A stretch of 64,000 bases of DNA from GCA-2746795 sp964643965 (GTDB taxonomy: Bacteria; Chloroflexota; Anaerolineae; Promineifilales; Promineifilaceae), in assembly GCA_964643965.1 (NCBI GenBank), contig CAZXVH010000001.1:62001-126000 (forward strand), read 5' to 3'. The first letter of the stretch is position 1, and every line of letters begins with the position of its first letter. The notes under the pieces are model-generated. The model had not been told where the DNA came from, ran no database searches, and saw only the letters and a program-made list of their open reading frames with translations. Shown piece by piece: positions 26,212 to 34,698 of this stretch. The translations under genes were made by a program, and so were the position numbers.

Positions 26212-26765
26212 TGAGTGACCAACAAATGAAACGCCACACCATGATTGCCTGGATGGAAGACAAACCCGGTGTCCTGAACCGCGTCGCCAGTTTGTTCCGC
26301 CGTCGTAATTATAATATTGAAAGTTTGGCCGTAGGCCATAGCGAAACGGAGGGCATCAGCCGCATGACCTTTGTGGCGCGAGGCAGCGACCGCGAGATGA
26401 GCCAGATCAAAACGCAACTCGACAAGCTCATCAATGTCATTGACATCCAAGACGTGACCTATGAACCGGTTGTCATGCGGGAATTGGCGCTGATTAAGGT
26501 AAAAGCCAGCAATGGTAATCGCGCCCAGGTGATGCAGTTAGTTGACATTTATCGCGCCCGCGTCATTGACGTGGATCTCGATTCGCTTATCGTGCAAATC
26601 GTGGGACCGGAAGAGCGCGTGGCCTCGTTCATCAAGCTGCTCAGCAATTTCGGCATTGAAGAGATGACGCGCACCGGCCGTATTGCCATGGTTCGCGGCC
26701 CAAAAAGCGAGAAGCAAGTGGAAATGGAAGAAGCTGTTTTCGCAAGTAACGGACACGGACTGTAA
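26211..26765 (+). CDS. ilvN: Acetolactate synthase small regulatory subunit
   Basis: Regulatory subunit that confers valine feedback inhibition and boosts catalysis by IlvB. The N-terminal ACT domain is clear: HTMIAWMEDKPGVLNRVASL, then FRRRNYNIESLAVGHSE. The C-terminal half (VMRELALIKVKAS, then FGIEEMTRTGRIAMVRG) is the conserved second domain. At 184 residues it is of the long IlvN/IlvH type. It overlaps the ilvB stop by one base. A heptamer array starts immediately after its stop codon. Confidence 0.95.
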   Translation: MSDQQMKRHTMIAWMEDKPGVLNRVASLFRRRNYNIESLAVGHSETEGISRMTFVARGSDREMSQIKTQLDKLINVIDIQDVTYEPVVMRELALIKVKASNGNRAQVMQLVDIYRARVIDVDLDSLIVQIVGPEERVASFIKLLSNFGIEEMTRTGRIAMVRGPKSEKQVEMEEAVFASNGHGL

Positions 26766-26766
26766 T

Positions 26767-26808
26767 CAGTGGACAGTGGACAGTGGACAGTGGACAGTGG
26801 ACAGTGGA
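26767..26808. repeat. Heptamer array (CAGTGGA)6
   Basis: Six perfect copies of CAGTGGA directly after ilvN, plus a partial seventh. The complementary unit TCCACTG recurs many times at 39880-40003, and looser CAGTGRN copies are at 23545-23565 and 32041-32070. Confidence 0.95.
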
Positions 26809-26887
26809 CAGTCGCTTATACGGTAAATTGTTCACTGTAAACTTATTTTTATAGAGGAGTTCCCCATCAGCGGGGCGCACCACGATG

Positions 26888-26989
26888 AATGAAAATGGAG
26901 CGCAGGCGTCTCGCCTGCACTAATGAAAATGGAGCGCAGGCGTCTCGCCTGCACTAATGAAAATGGAGCGCAGGCGTCTCGCCTGCACT
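26888..26989. repeat. Three perfect 34-bp tandem repeats
   Basis: Three identical 34-base units (26888-26921, 26922-26955, 26956-26989). Each contains GCAGGCGTCTCGCCTGC, a seven-pair hairpin with a three-base loop. They lie in the ilvN-ilvC gap directly upstream of another palindrome and the ilvC ribosome site. There are no spacers, so this is not a CRISPR array. Confidence 0.95.
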
Positions 26990-26991
26990 GG

Positions 26992-27014
26992 GCGGACAAG
27001 CTGTCCGCGCTCCC
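26992..27014. repeat. GCGGACAAGCTGTCCGC palindrome before ilvC
   Basis: GCGGACA-AGC-TGTCCGC hairpin followed by GCTCCC, seven bases before the GAGGAGAG ribosome site of ilvC. It is one of three copies of a shared palindrome in the ilv/leu region, the others at 28051-28108 and 32738-32766. The 5' flank here is shortened. Confidence 0.85.
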
Positions 27015-27033
27015 ATTTACGAGGAGAGTTAAA

Positions 27034-28038
27034 TTGGCTAACATTTTTTATGATCAAGATGCAGACCTGCGTTTATTGGAGGGCAAGACGGTTGCCATTA
27101 TCGGTTATGGCAGCCAGGGACACGCCCATGCGCTGAATCTGCGAGATTCTGGCGTGAAGGTCGTTGTGGGTTTGTATGAAGGCAGTCCTTCCTGGGCTGT
27201 GGCGGAAGGGGAAGGGTTGACGGTGAAAACGGCCGCCGAAGCTGCTGCCGAAGCTGACATTATTATGATTTTGGCCCCGGATACCAGCCAGGCCAAAATT
27301 TACCGTGAAGACATCAAGCCGCATTTAACGGCCGGAAAAACATTGATGTTTGGGCATGGTTTTAATATTCGCTACGGCCAAATTGTGCCGCCGGCCGATG
27401 TAGATGTGAGTATGGTGGCGCCCAAAGCGCCCGGCCATCGAGTGCGTGAGGTGTTTGTGGATGGCGTGGGTACGCCTGGTTTGGTGGCGGTGCATCAAGA
27501 CGCCAGCGGCAATGCTTTTGCTCTGGCGTTGGCTTATGCCAAAGGCATTGGCTGCACTAAAGCCGGCGCGTTGCAAACCACCTTCACCGAGGAAACGGAA
27601 ACGGATCTGTTTGGTGAACAAGCGGTTTTGTGCGGCGGCGTTAGCGCCCTCGTGGAAGCGGGTTTCAATACCCTCGTGGAAGCGGGCTATCAGCCAGAAA
27701 TCGCTTATTTTGAATGTCTGCATGAGTTGAAGCTGATTGTGGACCTGATGTATCAGGGTGGCTTGAGCTATATGCGCTACAGCATCAGTGACACGGCCGA
27801 ACATGGCGACTACACGGCCGGACCGAAGATCGTCACGGAGCAGACCAGGGAAGCGATGCGCCAAATTTTGGCCGACATCCAATCAGGCGCTTATGCTGAA
27901 GGGTGGATTGATGAAAATGCAAACGGCCGTCCTACCTTCAACCAGGATCGTAAAGAAGCCCGCAGTAGTCAATTGGAAGATGTGGGCAAGCAGCTGCGCT
28001 CGATGATGCCGTGGTTGAATGCCAGGGTGATTGAATAA
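27034..28038 (+). CDS. ilvC: Ketol-acid reductoisomerase
   Basis: NADPH- and Mg-dependent enzyme that isomerises and reduces 2-acetolactate or 2-aceto-2-hydroxybutyrate. The Rossmann motif is IIGYGSQGHAHALNLRDSGV. KAPGHRVREVFVDGVGTP and the EETETDLFGEQAVLCGG metal-binding block are diagnostic. At 334 residues it is the short class I form. The start codon is TTG at 27034 with GAGGAGAG seven bases upstream. The open frame extends 37 codons further up only through the tandem repeats, which are not coding. Confidence 0.96.
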   Translation: MANIFYDQDADLRLLEGKTVAIIGYGSQGHAHALNLRDSGVKVVVGLYEGSPSWAVAEGEGLTVKTAAEAAAEADIIMILAPDTSQAKIYREDIKPHLTAGKTLMFGHGFNIRYGQIVPPADVDVSMVAPKAPGHRVREVFVDGVGTPGLVAVHQDASGNAFALALAYAKGIGCTKAGALQTTFTEETETDLFGEQAVLCGGVSALVEAGFNTLVEAGYQPEIAYFECLHELKLIVDLMYQGGLSYMRYSISDTAEHGDYTAGPKIVTEQTREAMRQILADIQSGAYAEGWIDENANGRPTFNQDRKEARSSQLEDVGKQLRSMMPWLNARVIE

Positions 28039-28050
28039 ATATAACTGGAA

Positions 28051-28108
28051 CCTGGGAGCGCCGACAGCTTGTGCGCAGTGGTGCGGACAAGCTGTCCGCG
28101 CTCCCAGG
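28051..28108. repeat. Long palindrome between ilvC and leuA
   Basis: CCTGGGAGCG (28051-28060) and CGCTCCCAGG (28099-28108) form the base of a hairpin. The inner arms (CCGACAGCTTGTGCGC and GTGCGGACAAGCTGTCCG) are near-perfect complements. It is a full, two-armed version of the palindrome seen at 26992 and 32738, and ends five bases before the AAGGAG site of leuA. Confidence 0.85.
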
Positions 28109-28129
28109 GTAAGAAGGAGCAAGTTGAAA

Positions 28130-29812
28130 ATGGATCAAAGCAGCGTACCCTCAAAAGATGATGACGTCGTTGTTATTTTTGATACGACTTTGCGTGATGG
28201 CGAACAATCCCCTGGCGCGACCTTAAATGTGGAGGAAAAGCTGGAGATCGCCCGGCAGCTTTCCCGCCTTGGCGTGGATATCTGCGAAGCCGGTTTTCCC
28301 ATCGCCTCCCAGGGCGATTTCGACGCGGTGCGTCGTATCGCTGAGGAAGTAGGGCCGCTTACCGACGGACGAAAATCAGGCCAGCCGATGGTCATCGCCG
28401 GTCTGGCTCGCGCCAATAACGCCGATATTCTTCGCGCTTATGAGGCTGTTAAAGCCGCGCCCCGTCATCGCATCCACACCTTTTTGGCAACCAGTGACAT
28501 TCATTTGCAATTCAAGCTCAAGATGGATCGGGAAGAGTGCGTAGATCAGGTGATAACGGCCGTTACCTATGCCAAAAGCCTGTGCGATGATGTAGAATTC
28601 TCACCCGAAGACGCCGGGCGATCTGACCCGGACTTTCTGGTGCAAGTGCTGGGCGAGGCGATTAAAGCTGGCGCCACCACCTTGAACATTCCTGATACGG
28701 TCGGTTACACCACACCAGAAGAATTTGGCTGGCTGATTAAATATTTGATCGAAAAGACGCCCCAGGCCGACAAGGCCGTGTGGTCGGTACATTGTCACAA
28801 TGACCTGGGGCTGGCCACCGCCAACACCCTGGCTGGCGTACAAAATGGGGCGCGACAGGTAGAGGTAACACTCAACGGCATCGGCGAACGCGCGGGCAAC
28901 ACCTCGTTGGAAGAAGTGGTGATGGCCATAGAAACCCGTCCCCAAACTTACAAGGTGCAAACCCATATTGACACCACCCAAATCACACGCACCAGCCGTA
29001 TGGTCAGCGCCTATACCGGCATGGTGGTGCAGCCCAACAAAGCGATTGTAGGCGCCAATGCCTTTGCCCATGAAGCCGGTATTCATCAAGATGGCATGTT
29101 GAAAAACCAGCAGACATATGAAATCATGCGTCCAGAAACGGTGGGATTGACGGCTTCTAAATTAGTGATGGGCAAACATTCAGGTCGCCATGCCTTCCGG
29201 GTGCGCTTAAAAGAGATGGGCTACGATGACCTGGGAGAAAGTGAATTGAACGCGGCCTTTAAGCGCTTCAAACATACGGCCGACAAGAAAAAAGTGGTCA
29301 CAGACGCCGACATCGAAGCCATTATCGCCGATGAAATTTATCAGCCACCGGAAATCTGGAAGTTGAACCACATCCAGGTCTCGTGTGGCGACCATAGTAT
29401 GCCCACCGCTTCGGTGAGTTTGACCGGTCCAGATGGGCGAGTTTATCAAGATGCAGCCTTAGGCACTGGCCCGGTGGACGCCGTCTATGAAGCGGTCAAC
29501 CGCATCGTGGGCGTCAACAACCGGCTGACGGAGTTTATGATCAACGCCGTCACGGAAGGGCTGGACGCCATCGCCGAAACGACGATTCGTATTCAACCGA
29601 TCACCGACGAAACTTATGGCTTTAATCCGCAAACGAATATGCCTTTCTCGCGCACCTACAGCGGTCACGGCGCCAGCACCGACATCGTAGTGGCCAGCGC
29701 CCGCGCCTATATCAGCGCCTTGAACAAGATGTTGGCGGCGCAGGATGAGCAGTCGAACGAAGTGTCGGCGGCGCACAAATTAACGAAAATAAAGTTTACA
29801 GATGGCAAATGA
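28130..29812 (+). CDS. leuA: 2-isopropylmalate synthase
   Basis: Condenses 2-oxoisovalerate with acetyl-CoA, the committed step to leucine. The DRE-TIM barrel N-terminus FDTTLRDGEQSPGATLNVEEK has the catalytic Arg-Asp. WSVHCHNDLGLATANTLAGV supplies the metal-binding His-x-His/Asn region. GANAFAHEAGIHQDGMLKN closes the catalytic domain. The C-terminal allosteric LeuA-dimer domain is present (from about residue 420, SCGDHSMPTASVSL). The ATG at 28130 is ten bases after AAGGAG. The last 11 bases overlap the next gene. Confidence 0.95.
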   Translation: MDQSSVPSKDDDVVVIFDTTLRDGEQSPGATLNVEEKLEIARQLSRLGVDICEAGFPIASQGDFDAVRRIAEEVGPLTDGRKSGQPMVIAGLARANNADILRAYEAVKAAPRHRIHTFLATSDIHLQFKLKMDREECVDQVITAVTYAKSLCDDVEFSPEDAGRSDPDFLVQVLGEAIKAGATTLNIPDTVGYTTPEEFGWLIKYLIEKTPQADKAVWSVHCHNDLGLATANTLAGVQNGARQVEVTLNGIGERAGNTSLEEVVMAIETRPQTYKVQTHIDTTQITRTSRMVSAYTGMVVQPNKAIVGANAFAHEAGIHQDGMLKNQQTYEIMRPETVGLTASKLVMGKHSGRHAFRVRLKEMGYDDLGESELNAAFKRFKHTADKKKVVTDADIEAIIADEIYQPPEIWKLNHIQVSCGDHSMPTASVSLTGPDGRVYQDAALGTGPVDAVYEAVNRIVGVNNRLTEFMINAVTEGLDAIAETTIRIQPITDETYGFNPQTNMPFSRTYSGHGASTDIVVASARAYISALNKMLAAQDEQSNEVSAAHKLTKIKFTDGK

Positions 29813-30563
29813 TGACAAAGTTTGGCAAGGTGAAGTTCTTACGAAAACGTACCTGGAAGGAGTACGCAGCGCCATCCCCCTGGCCAATGAGCAAATCGAC
29901 ATCATGCTCCGTCTCATTCGCGCCTCTCAGTCCGAGGTCAACTGGGTGCTGGATTTGGGCTGTGGCGATGGCATATTGGGAACGGCCGTTCTCGACCAAT
30001 ATCCCCGCGCCCAAGCCATCTTCATCGACTTCTCCCAACCGATGCTCACCGCCGCCAAAAAACGCCTGGGCCACAATCCAAACGCCTACACCCTTCTCCA
30101 AGATTACGGTGAACGCGACTGGCTAGACAAGGTACAAAAACTTCACAACTCCCAATTCACAATTCATAATTCACAATTTGATGTGATTGTTTCCGGCTAC
30201 TCCATCCACCACCAACCCGATGTACGCAAAAAAGAGCTGTACACCGAGCTTTTCAATCTGCTAAAGCCCGGTGGCATTTTCATCCACATCGAACACGTCT
30301 CGTCAGCCGATCCGTGGCTAGAAAAGCGCTTCCAGGAACTATTTGTAGACAAGCTCTACGCCCAGCAGCAGCAAAACGGCGCCGACAAAACCTGGGAACA
30401 AGTAGACCGCGAGTTTTACAGCCGCCCTGACAAAGTCGCCAATATCCTGGCCTCTGTCGAAGATCAATGCCGTTGGCTGCGCGAAATCGGCTACCAAAAA
30501 GTAGACATCTACCTGAAAATATTTGAACTGGCCGTCTTTGGCGGCGTGAAACCTAAAAGCTAG
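29802..30563 (+). CDS. Class I SAM-dependent methyltransferase in the leu operon
   Basis: A 253-residue methyltransferase whose start overlaps the leuA end, so it is translated with the operon. Motif I is WVLDLGCGDGILGTAVL, and IFIDFSQPMLTAAKKRLG gives the second strand. Between that and the strand FDVIVSGYSIHHQ lies an odd segment, LHNSQFTIHNSQ, encoded by a heptamer array (30154-30180). It looks like an in-frame repeat insertion. The substrate is unknown, and there is no obvious metabolic link to leucine synthesis. Confidence 0.8.
   Translation: MANDDKVWQGEVLTKTYLEGVRSAIPLANEQIDIMLRLIRASQSEVNWVLDLGCGDGILGTAVLDQYPRAQAIFIDFSQPMLTAAKKRLGHNPNAYTLLQDYGERDWLDKVQKLHNSQFTIHNSQFDVIVSGYSIHHQPDVRKKELYTELFNLLKPGGIFIHIEHVSSADPWLEKRFQELFVDKLYAQQQQNGADKTWEQVDREFYSRPDKVANILASVEDQCRWLREIGYQKVDIYLKIFELAVFGGVKPKS
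30154..30180. repeat. AATTCAC heptamer array inside a coding sequence
   Basis: AATTCAC, AATTCAT and AATTCAC follow one another, then a degenerate AATTTG. The array stays in frame within the methyltransferase and encodes the repeated peptide HNSQF. Confidence 0.85.
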
Positions 30564-30599
30564 AGCGAGAGCAAGAGGTTTTCCTCTCGCTCTCGCTCT
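30562..30599. repeat. GAGCGA-rich hairpin
   Basis: A 17-pair stem (30562-30578 with 30583-30599, one mismatch) closes on TTTT. It is built of GAGCGA-like hexamers and begins at the stop codon of the methyltransferase. It may be a transcript-stabilising or attenuating hairpin ahead of leuC. Similar hairpins lie at 38504-38546 and 43696-43736. Confidence 0.8.
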
Positions 30600-30626
30600 T
30601 GCTCTCGCTTCAAAGTAGGAGAAACG

Positions 30627-32036
30627 ATGCAGAACCAACCCCAAACCATCATCGACAAAATCTGGGAAAACCACATTGTCGTCGATGAGCCGGGCAGCCC
30701 GGCCGTCTTGTACATTGACCTGCACCTCATCCATGAGGTGACCTCCCCACAAGCCTTCACTGGCCTGCGCGAACGAGGTTTGACCGTCAGACGGCCGTCG
30801 CAAATCCTGGCCACCATGGATCACAGTATTCCCACCACCCCACTCAACGTGCCAATCTCAGACATGATTGCTGCCAGGCAAATCGCCACGCTGGAGAAAA
30901 ACTGCGCCGACTTCGGCATCAAACTGTTCGGTATGCACAGCCAGAATCGGGGCATCGTCCACGTCATCGGGCCAGAACACGGCTTCACCCAGCCCGGCAT
31001 GACCATCGTCTGCGGCGACAGCCACACCGCCACCCACGGCGCTTTTGGGGCGCTGGCCTTTGGCATTGGCACCAGCGAAGTCGAACATGTGCTGGCCACC
31101 CAATGTTTGTTACAAACCAAGCCCAAAACCTACGCCGTCAACGTGGAAGGCGAATTGAAACCAGGTGTTTCCGCCAAGGACATCATCCTGGCGCTCATCG
31201 CCAAAATCGGCGTCGGCGGCGGCACCGGCCACGTTTTTGAATTCCGGGGTTCCGCCATCCGCGCTTTGGAGATGGAACAGCGCATGACCATTTGCAACAT
31301 GAGCATCGAAGGGGGGGCGCGTGCCGGCCTCATCGCGCCTGACGAAAAAACCTTCGCCTACCTCAAAGGGCGTGACCAGGCGCCCAAAGGCCAGGCCTGG
31401 GATGAGGCCGTCGCTTTCTGGAAGACGCTGCCCAGCGATGAAGGGGCCGTCTATGACAAAGAAATCACCATCGACGCCAACGCCCTGGAGCCAATGATCA
31501 CCTACGGCACAAACCCTGGCCTGGGCGTCTGCATCACCGACCCCATTCCCGACCCCCAGAGCATCCCCGATGTCAGCGAACGGCAGACGGTGGAGAAAGC
31601 GTTGGCCTACATGGGCTTGCAGCCAGGCGCTTCCCTGCTCGGCCAGAAACTGGATGTGGTTTTCATCGGCAGTTGCACCAATTCCCGCATCTCCGATTTG
31701 CGCCTGGCCGCCGAGGTGATGAAAGGCAAGAAGGTGAGCCACAGCACTCGCGTCATGGTGGTGCCGGGTTCACAGCAAGTGAAAAAGCAGGCTGAAGCGG
31801 AAGGGCTGGACGTTATCTTCAAGGAAGCGGGGGCCGAATGGCGCGAAGCGGGCTGCTCTATGTGTATCGCCATGAACGGCGACCAATTGCAACCCGGACA
31901 GTACGCCGTCAGCACCAGCAACCGTAACTTTGAAGGGCGCCAGGGCAAAGGCGGCCGCACCTTTTTAGCCAGTCCTCTCACCGCCGCCGCCTCCGCCATC
32001 ACCGGCGTGGTGACGGATGCGCGGACTTTAGAATAA
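30627..32036 (+). CDS. leuC: 3-isopropylmalate dehydratase large subunit
   Basis: Iron-sulphur subunit of isopropylmalate isomerase, an aconitase-family enzyme. The conserved cysteines are in GSCTNSRISDLR and REAGCSMCIAMNGD, which ligate the 4Fe-4S cluster. VCGDSHTATHGAFGALAFGIGTSEVEHV is the family's signature block. The 469-residue length is that of the bacterial LeuC form. TAGGAGA precedes the ATG. The small subunit follows after 90 bases. Confidence 0.96.
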   Translation: MQNQPQTIIDKIWENHIVVDEPGSPAVLYIDLHLIHEVTSPQAFTGLRERGLTVRRPSQILATMDHSIPTTPLNVPISDMIAARQIATLEKNCADFGIKLFGMHSQNRGIVHVIGPEHGFTQPGMTIVCGDSHTATHGAFGALAFGIGTSEVEHVLATQCLLQTKPKTYAVNVEGELKPGVSAKDIILALIAKIGVGGGTGHVFEFRGSAIRALEMEQRMTICNMSIEGGARAGLIAPDEKTFAYLKGRDQAPKGQAWDEAVAFWKTLPSDEGAVYDKEITIDANALEPMITYGTNPGLGVCITDPIPDPQSIPDVSERQTVEKALAYMGLQPGASLLGQKLDVVFIGSCTNSRISDLRLAAEVMKGKKVSHSTRVMVVPGSQQVKKQAEAEGLDVIFKEAGAEWREAGCSMCIAMNGDQLQPGQYAVSTSNRNFEGRQGKGGRTFLASPLTAAASAITGVVTDARTLE

Positions 32037-32126
32037 AAACAAGTGAACAGTGGTCAGTGAACAGTGGTCAGTCTGGTTTTACTGCCCACTAACCACTGGC
32101 TACTGACCACTAACGCTGAGGTAAAC

Positions 32127-32735
32127 ATGGAAAAATTCACAACTCTAACCGGCCACATGGTGGCCATACCCACAGAAAATATTGATACCGACCAGATCAT
32201 TCCGGCGCAGTTTTTGAAGACCATCACCAAGAAAGGCTTGGGCGACAATTTGTTCTTCCACTGGCGCTACCACGAAGATGGCACGCTCAATGCCGACTTT
32301 CCGCTGAACCAGCCGGAAGCGCAAGGGGCTGAAATTTTGCTGGCCGGCGATAACTTTGGCTGCGGTTCCAGCCGGGAACATGCGCCCTGGTCGCTGACAG
32401 ATTTTGGCTTCCGCGCCATCATCAGCACCAGCTTCGCCGACATCTTCCGCAACAACTCGCTGAAGAACAGCTTGCTGCCGGTCATCGTCGATGAACACAC
32501 CTACAAGCAGTTGGCTAGTTTGGTGGCGGAAGAACCGGAGAGCAGCGTCACGATCAATTTAGAAGACCAGACACTCACCTTGCCCGACGGCCGTTCTGTC
32601 ACCTTCCCTATCGACGATTTCAGCAAAACCTGTATGCTCGAAGGACTCGACCAACTTGGCTACTTGCAAAAGCAAGAGGCCCACATCGCGGCCTACGAAG
32701 CGTCGCACCCAGCGCGGGTTGATGCGCTTAGTTAA
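32127..32735 (+). CDS. leuD: 3-isopropylmalate dehydratase small subunit
   Basis: Swivel-domain subunit that pairs with LeuC. The sequences TENIDTDQIIPAQFLK and GDNFGCGSSREHAPWSLTDFG are diagnostic. The 202-residue length is typical of the bacterial enzyme. The ATG at 32127 has GAGGT upstream. The open frame begins 21 codons earlier, but only within heptamer-type repeats. The gap to leuC (32037-32126) consists largely of CAGTGRN and CCACTRN heptamers. Confidence 0.95.
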   Translation: MEKFTTLTGHMVAIPTENIDTDQIIPAQFLKTITKKGLGDNLFFHWRYHEDGTLNADFPLNQPEAQGAEILLAGDNFGCGSSREHAPWSLTDFGFRAIISTSFADIFRNNSLKNSLLPVIVDEHTYKQLASLVAEEPESSVTINLEDQTLTLPDGRSVTFPIDDFSKTCMLEGLDQLGYLQKQEAHIAAYEASHPARVDALS

Positions 32736-32737
32736 CC

Positions 32738-32766
32738 GGGAGCGCGGACAAGCTGTCCGCGCTCCC
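32738..32766. repeat. Perfect 13-pair palindrome between leuD and cimA
   Basis: GGGAGCGCGGACA and TGTCCGCGCTCCC pair perfectly around AGC. It starts two bases after the leuD stop codon and ends seven bases before the AAGGAG site of cimA. Same family as 26992 and 28051. Confidence 0.9.
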
Positions 32767-32785
32767 AGGTATGAAGGAGAAGCTT

Positions 32786-34339
32786 ATGAGCAAGGTATTC
32801 CTATACGACACCACCCTGCGCGACGGCACCCAGCGGGAAGGCATCTCCCTTTCGCTGGATGACAAGCTAAAAATTGCCAGGAAACTGGATGAGTTTGGCA
32901 TCGACTATATCGAAGGCGGCTGGCCCGGTTCTAATCCCAAAGATGTGGATTTCTTCCGTAAAGTGTCCACATTGAACCTGAAACACGCCAAAATAACCGC
33001 CTTTGGCAGCACCCGGCGCAAAAACTCCGAGGTAAGCACCGACCCCAACATCATGGCGCTGTTGGACGCCAATACGCCGGTCATTACCCTGGTGGGTAAA
33101 AGCTGGGATTTGCACGTTGAAGATGTGTTAGAAACGACAATGGCCGAAAACCTGAATATGATCGGCGAGAGCGTGGCCTACTGTCGCGCTCAAGGCAAAG
33201 AGGTCGTCTATGATGCTGAACATTTCTTCGACGGCTACAAAGCCAATCCTGAATATGCGGTGGCCACGGTGAAAACGGCCGCTATCAATGGCGCGAATAG
33301 TGTGGTGCTGTGCGATACCAACGGCGGCTCTCTGCCCTGGGAGATCGAAGAGATTGTGCGGGATGTGAAGGCGCAATTGGGGGAAACGGCCGTTGGTATT
33401 CATACGCATGATGATGGCGGCATGGGCGATGCAAATTCGCTGGCGGCCGTGCGTGCTGGCGCCAATCAAGTGCAAGGCACGATCAACGGTTATGGTGAAC
33501 GGGTGGCTAACGCCAACCTCTGCACCGTCATCGCCGATTTGCAGCTCAAAATGGGCAAGGAATGCGTCTCCGCTGAGAACCTGACCAAGTTGACCGAACT
33601 GTCGCGCTACGTGGCCGAAGTGGCTAATTTGACCCACGATACGCAGTTCCCCTTTGTCGGCGCCAATGCCTTTGCCCACAAGGGCGGCATCCACGTGGCC
33701 GCCATGCGTAAAAATCCATTGAGCTACCAACACATCGACCCGCCGCTGGTGGGCAATCAGCAGCGTAGCGTCGTCTCCGAGCTGTCTGGGCGTGGCAATT
33801 TGTTCGATAAAGCTGAGCAGTTTGGCCTGGATATTGACAGTCTCGATTTGAAAGCGGCGCTGGAGCAGATCAAAGAAATGGAGCATAAGGGCTTCACCTA
33901 TGAAGGGGCGGAAGCGTCTGTGGAACTGCTCATGCGCCGTACCCATCCCGCCTACGTGCCGCCTTTTGAACTGATCGACTTCATGGTGGTGGTGCAGCAG
34001 CGCAAGAAGCGGGGCATGTTGGCCGAAGCGACCGTCAAAGTGCGCGTGGGGCCGAAATTGGTGCATACGGCCGCTGAAGGCAACGGCCCTGTCAATGCTC
34101 TGGATGGGGCGCTGCGCCGGGCGTTGGTGGATGTGTATCCGCGCCTGGCAGAGGTGCGCTTGGCGGATTATAAAGTGCGTATCATCGACAGTGACCGGGC
34201 CACGGCCGCTACCACTCGTGTGCTTATCGACACGGTTTATGGCAGTAATCGCTGGTCTACCATCGGCGCCAGTTCCAATATCATTGAAGCCAGTTGGCTG
34301 GCGCTGGCGGATAGCATGGAGTATGCGCTGCTGCAATAA
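32786..34339 (+). CDS. cimA: (R)-citramalate synthase
   Basis: Condenses pyruvate and acetyl-CoA to citramalate, giving 2-oxobutyrate for isoleucine without threonine deaminase. LYDTTLRDGTQREGISLSLDDK is the CimA form of the DRE-TIM start. FGIDYIEGGWPGSNPKD and GIHTHDDGGMGDANSLAAV are typical of CimA rather than LeuA. The C-terminal regulatory dimer domain is present. I placed the start at the ATG at 32786, because AAGGAG lies just upstream. An ATG at 32771 overlaps that site. With leuC and leuD in the operon, citramalate can be processed by the same isomerase. Confidence 0.93.
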   Translation: MSKVFLYDTTLRDGTQREGISLSLDDKLKIARKLDEFGIDYIEGGWPGSNPKDVDFFRKVSTLNLKHAKITAFGSTRRKNSEVSTDPNIMALLDANTPVITLVGKSWDLHVEDVLETTMAENLNMIGESVAYCRAQGKEVVYDAEHFFDGYKANPEYAVATVKTAAINGANSVVLCDTNGGSLPWEIEEIVRDVKAQLGETAVGIHTHDDGGMGDANSLAAVRAGANQVQGTINGYGERVANANLCTVIADLQLKMGKECVSAENLTKLTELSRYVAEVANLTHDTQFPFVGANAFAHKGGIHVAAMRKNPLSYQHIDPPLVGNQQRSVVSELSGRGNLFDKAEQFGLDIDSLDLKAALEQIKEMEHKGFTYEGAEASVELLMRRTHPAYVPPFELIDFMVVVQQRKKRGMLAEATVKVRVGPKLVHTAAEGNGPVNALDGALRRALVDVYPRLAEVRLADYKVRIIDSDRATAATTRVLIDTVYGSNRWSTIGASSNIIEASWLALADSMEYALLQ

Positions 34340-34476
34340 GAATTGACCATCCACCGAGGAGGAAGGACGAATGTTGGTCAATCCTCTTTCGTCTTTGGTC
34401 ATTTTTGTGGCACAATGACTAACAAACTCTTTTCAGAGTTGTGTACAATAAGATTCAATTCGAGTGTGTGGAGATA

Positions 34477-34698
34477 ATGATGATTGAATACACAACAGCT
34501 TATAAAGATCGACTCTTGAAGGAAATTAATGCAACACCGGAAGAATATTTACCGGCATTACTCAATATTGTGCGCTCCTATCGTCAGAGTGTCAGCCTAA
34601 ACCCAGCAGATGAGAGTTTCCGCCAAGGCTGGCAAGAGGCGATGAAAGGTGAAACATTGCCACTAGCAGGTCTTTGGGAAGGCATTGATGCCGAGTGA
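34477..34698 (+). CDS. Antitoxin-like protein of a RelE-type locus
   Basis: A 73-residue acidic protein. The C-terminal FRQGWQEAMKGETLPLAGLWEGID resembles the toxin-wrapping tail of antitoxins found before HigB/RelE-like toxins. The N-terminal half is helical. The start has GTGGAG upstream. Two ATGs (34477 and 34480) are possible. Its 3' end overlaps a toxin reading frame that begins at 34688. The gene is intact, while the partner toxin is out of frame. Confidence 0.6.
   Translation: MMIEYTTAYKDRLLKEINATPEEYLPALLNIVRSYRQSVSLNPADESFRQGWQEAMKGETLPLAGLWEGIDAE

Noticed and set aside
26888..26989. Tandem 34-bp repeats as a CRISPR array.
   Set aside because: The units are directly adjacent with no spacers, and no cas genes are present.
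33128..34402. A 424-codon minus-strand ORF opposite cimA, and similar ones opposite leuA, leuB and leuC.
   Set aside because: These are mirror frames of strongly conserved plus-strand genes and lack ribosome sites or recognisable domains.
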